NCBI RefSeq assembly: GCF_041146795.1
Contig: NC_135188.1
Location: 2,689,419 to 2,753,418, forward strand
Reading direction: 5' to 3'
DNA length: 64,000 nucleotides
Source: Maylandia zebra
Taxonomy: Eukaryota; Chordata; Actinopteri; Cichliformes; Cichlidae
Shown: positions 61,989 to 64,000 of the stretch, in pieces
Numbering within the stretch: position 1 is the stretch's first letter
Layout: each line of letters starts with the position of its first letter
Position numbers and translations under genes: made by a program
Notes under the pieces: generated by a model
Told to the model about the DNA's origin: nothing
Databases searched by the model: none
The model's input: only the letters and a program-made list of their open reading frames with translations

Positions 61989-62331
61989 TGGTGGCCCCTA
62001 CAGACAAAGCACGTAAAAACTCCAAAACACATACAAAACACAACAGAAGTGCTCCAGGATGCTAGGGCGCAGTGTTGAGCTTTTGTTACCTAGAGGCTAC
62101 ACAAGCCAGCAAGTACCAACGACCGGATTTGGTGTGTGGTAGTAACAGGTAAATGAACATTTTTTTGAATTATTTGAATATATATGAGTGCTTGTGTATA
62201 AATACACAAACAATACACATATGCTTTCAATTGTGTAATTTAAGTGATCTAGGTAGCTCTGCTTTGGAAGTTCAGTTAACGCTAGAAATGTGTTTTGGAG
62301 TTTGTACGTGTTTTGTCTCTAGGGGCCACCA
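61989..62331. mobile_element. 343-bp element with 44-bp terminal inverted repeats
   Basis: The left end TGGTGGCCCCTACAGACAAA continues to CCAAAACACAT. The right end is its reverse complement over 44 bases with three mismatches. It lies wholly inside the 61439-62542 element. The superfamily is unknown, no clear target duplication was seen, and it has no coding capacity. Confidence 0.85.
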
Positions 62332-63000
62332 CATATATTTATGTATAAACATATATAAATAAAACCACTTCTTTTTTGCATTAGTAATTCCTTTTGTGCA
62401 TAATTTTATATTGTTGTTAATAATAAATTAATTAAAGCAACAAAACAACCCGAAGAGCCGGTTGGGAGCCAAAAAAGCCGGCTCTTTGTAAGTCGAGCCG
62501 AAAGAGCCGGTTCTCTAAAAAGCGCCAAAAATCCCATCACTACTTTAAAGCACAAAAAGAGAATTTCGAGCTGCTTCGCAACCCATTTACGTGGAAACTG
62601 CACCTGTGCAGATTCAGATGGAGCTGCAGTGTAATGGTAAACTCGAGGCAAAGTACAACCCTGAATGGCCCGCACAGTTTATTAGTTCCATTCCTGAAGC
62701 AATGCCCAGCTCCGTCTACATGCGGCTCCAACCTTGTGTATGCTTTCATTAATTTTTTTCTGGGGTTATTTCTAACTTGCATAATTTTGACAGGATATAT
62801 TTTTATGAAGAGCAAAATATTAAAAGTTTTTTTTAAGTTTATTTATTCTGGAATAATATTCCTGTCTGTTTTTATTCATATTTATGTTTAAAAAAAACAT
62901 TGTTTTAGTGTGTTCAATAAATGTTTATCTTGTTTGGCCCGCGACCTAAAGTGTGCCTTGAGTTTTGGCCCCCTGTGCATTTGGGTTTGACACCCCTGCT

Positions 63001-64000
63001 TTAGGGCTAAGCCCCGGGTGTTTAAAAACAACAAAAACAACACACAAAAAACCCATGTATATCGGGAACTTTGTGGTTGCAGACACCTGAGGTGAGGTTA
63101 AAATAAATCACACTTGCTCTGCTGCAGGTTCAGCTGCCCGGTCCTGTTTGAGAGAAAAAAGCTAAAGAAGATGCGGCGAGTGCGCATGAACTGCTGATTT
63201 GAGCTGATTTCAGAAAGAACAGCTTTAACACAGCGACCTCCGGTTTCCTCTAGAAATGAATTGACATAAAAAGCTTGTGAGCTCAGGCCGTGCCCCTCAG
63301 CTGATACACTTCAAATGCAAGTTACATTAATTCAAATTCTGGTTATGAAGAACTAAAAACAGCCGTATCACCGGCAGGTGATTCCAAGCTCGGTGTAATT
63401 ATTTGCTTCACAGCAGTTTAGTTCTTCTGCAGCGATCGCGGTGACCAACATGACTGTGCAGCTCAGACTTTGGGAAGCACCCCTCACGTCTCTCTGAAAC
63501 CTAAAACCAGTCATTCATCGTCGTTCATGTGCGGCTAGTGTTTAGTTTGGGTGATCATATCTGCGCCTAAATAAAATTATTCCAACTTTTAGTCTCATCT
63601 GCGATCTAACAGATATGTTTGCACTTTCATAACTGTGGCTACATTAATCTGTGGCGTGGGCGCACGCATATTGTTGTTGTAATTACGCGCGTTTCTGGAA
63701 CAGCAAAATGAGACGAGCCAATGCCTCGTCTCATTTTGCTGACTGTGGGCCTTACAGTCTGCTGTCGACCATGACTGTGGTGCTATTTATAAGAAACTGG
63801 CCCGAAAAATCAGCCGGTTCTAAGCTCTGTGTTTATGCCTCAGAAACCGGAAAAAGAAAAAAAAGTGCGTTAAGAGATGAGAAGAACACGGTATGAAAAA
63901 CTGAACAACAAGACGGTCGGTTAATTTCAAACTAAATGAAAACAGGAGCGCGCGCCTTTATTATGTTAATGCGCACGAAAGATTTTAAGTTTCACTTTCG
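63001..64000. other. Terminal kilobase, no recognised gene
   Basis: Apart from the perfect inverted repeat at 63701-63741, I see no gene, repeat or RNA here. The sequence ends in a CpG-containing stretch (63650-63990). Confidence 0.5.
63701..63741. repeat. Perfect 17-bp inverted repeat, 7-nt loop
   Basis: The left arm CAGCAAAATGAGACGAG (63701-63717) and its exact reverse complement (63725-63741) flank the loop CCAATGC. It could form a stable hairpin. The function is unknown. Confidence 0.95.

Larger units (their letters stand above)
61439..62542. mobile_element. Non-autonomous hAT-like element nested in the Charlie relic
   Basis: This 1104-bp element has TAGTGATG...CATCACTA ends and subterminal GAGCCGG/CCGGCTC motifs on both sides. 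It is flanked by CTTTGAAG (61431-61438) and CTTTAAAG (62543-62550), an 8-bp target duplication with one change. Removing the element with one flank restores FGDFEAQKENFELLRNPF in the host transposase. It contains a G-run (61610-61638) and no transposase. Confidence 0.88.
60551..62998 (+). mobile_element. Charlie-like hAT transposon relic, split by a nested element
   Basis: The left end CACATGTGTCAAACTTG (60551) is mirrored by the right end, whose reverse complement is CAGGGGTGTCAAACCCA (ending 62998), typical of Charlie-type hATs. Inside is a broken transposase. The BED-like start has VERKVDSESRAFQ, then (frameshifted) CLISGAKVAVIKEFNLRRHC and KTKHQDKLKNLNAE. A central EVRWLSWDK-like piece follows near 61190, and after the insertion QKENFELLRNPF. 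Frameshifts and deletions make it inactive. The flanking CATGTGGG and CTTTAGGG match at only 5 of 8 bases, so the outer ends are not proven. Confidence 0.8.

Noticed and set aside
60551..62998. Outer hAT 8-bp target duplication (CATGTGGG versus CTTTAGGG)
   Set aside because: Only 5 of 8 bases match, so it was not used as proof of the outer boundaries.
63127..63198. Possible terminal exon of a downstream gene: an acceptor-like CTGCTGCAG, then FSCPVLFERKKLKKMRRVRM plus NC and TGA
   Set aside because: Only about 22 codons, no recognised family, and no supporting upstream exon in the window. It is compatible with chance.

Overview
The window is teleost nuclear DNA, most likely from a cichlid or close percomorph (inference). 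The evidence is GT-AG multi-exon vertebrate genes, (TG)n microsatellites, and fish-type L2-like LINEs, Tc1-like elements, hAT elements and a Ty3/Gypsy retrotransposon. I saw no bacterial, phage or CRISPR features. I could not convincingly identify an unknown biological system. What stands out is the layered transposon architecture and one almost pristine LTR retrotransposon with a textbook frameshift signal.

Three protein-coding genes lie on the + strand. (1) The terminal exon of EPS15 (2458-2598; tandem UIMs), with its 3' UTR and poly(A) signal. (2) A complete TTC39A gene (5897-34436). It has 21 coding exons whose phases all join into a 618-codon frame, plus an in-phase alternative first exon at 11155. 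(3) A complete RNF11 gene in three exons (37152-48727; 154 residues, RING-H2 plus PPxY). The order EPS15-TTC39A-RNF11 matches the human 1p32 cluster as I recall it, but RNF11 here runs the same way as its neighbours instead of facing TTC39A.

TTC39A introns carry many repeats. They include back-to-back LINE tails (12404-13175), a perfect 32-bp GC-rich inverted repeat (15767-15845), and a Tc1-like element split by a hAT-like element that itself contains another hAT-like element (about 20150-21650). There is also a frame-broken L2-type LINE (about 24297-27033), a tandem interspersed repeat (30599-30868), and LINE and Tc1 fragments in the last intron (33120-34135). RNF11 introns hold an RTE-like LINE tail, a small MITE and a tRNA-like SINE remnant.

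Downstream of RNF11 (50.9-63.0 kb) the DNA is mostly mobile elements. There is a Tc1-like 5' fragment, a non-autonomous repeat carrying an 86-bp retroposed tail with a perfect 15-bp target duplication, and the intact Gypsy element (52920-58068). A Charlie-like hAT relic follows (60551-62998), interrupted by a 1.1-kb hAT-like element that contains a further 0.34-kb inverted-repeat element. The Gypsy LTRs differ at one base in 254. Its gag and pol frames are open and joined by a G GGA AAC slippery site, a 5-nt spacer and a 12-bp stem.
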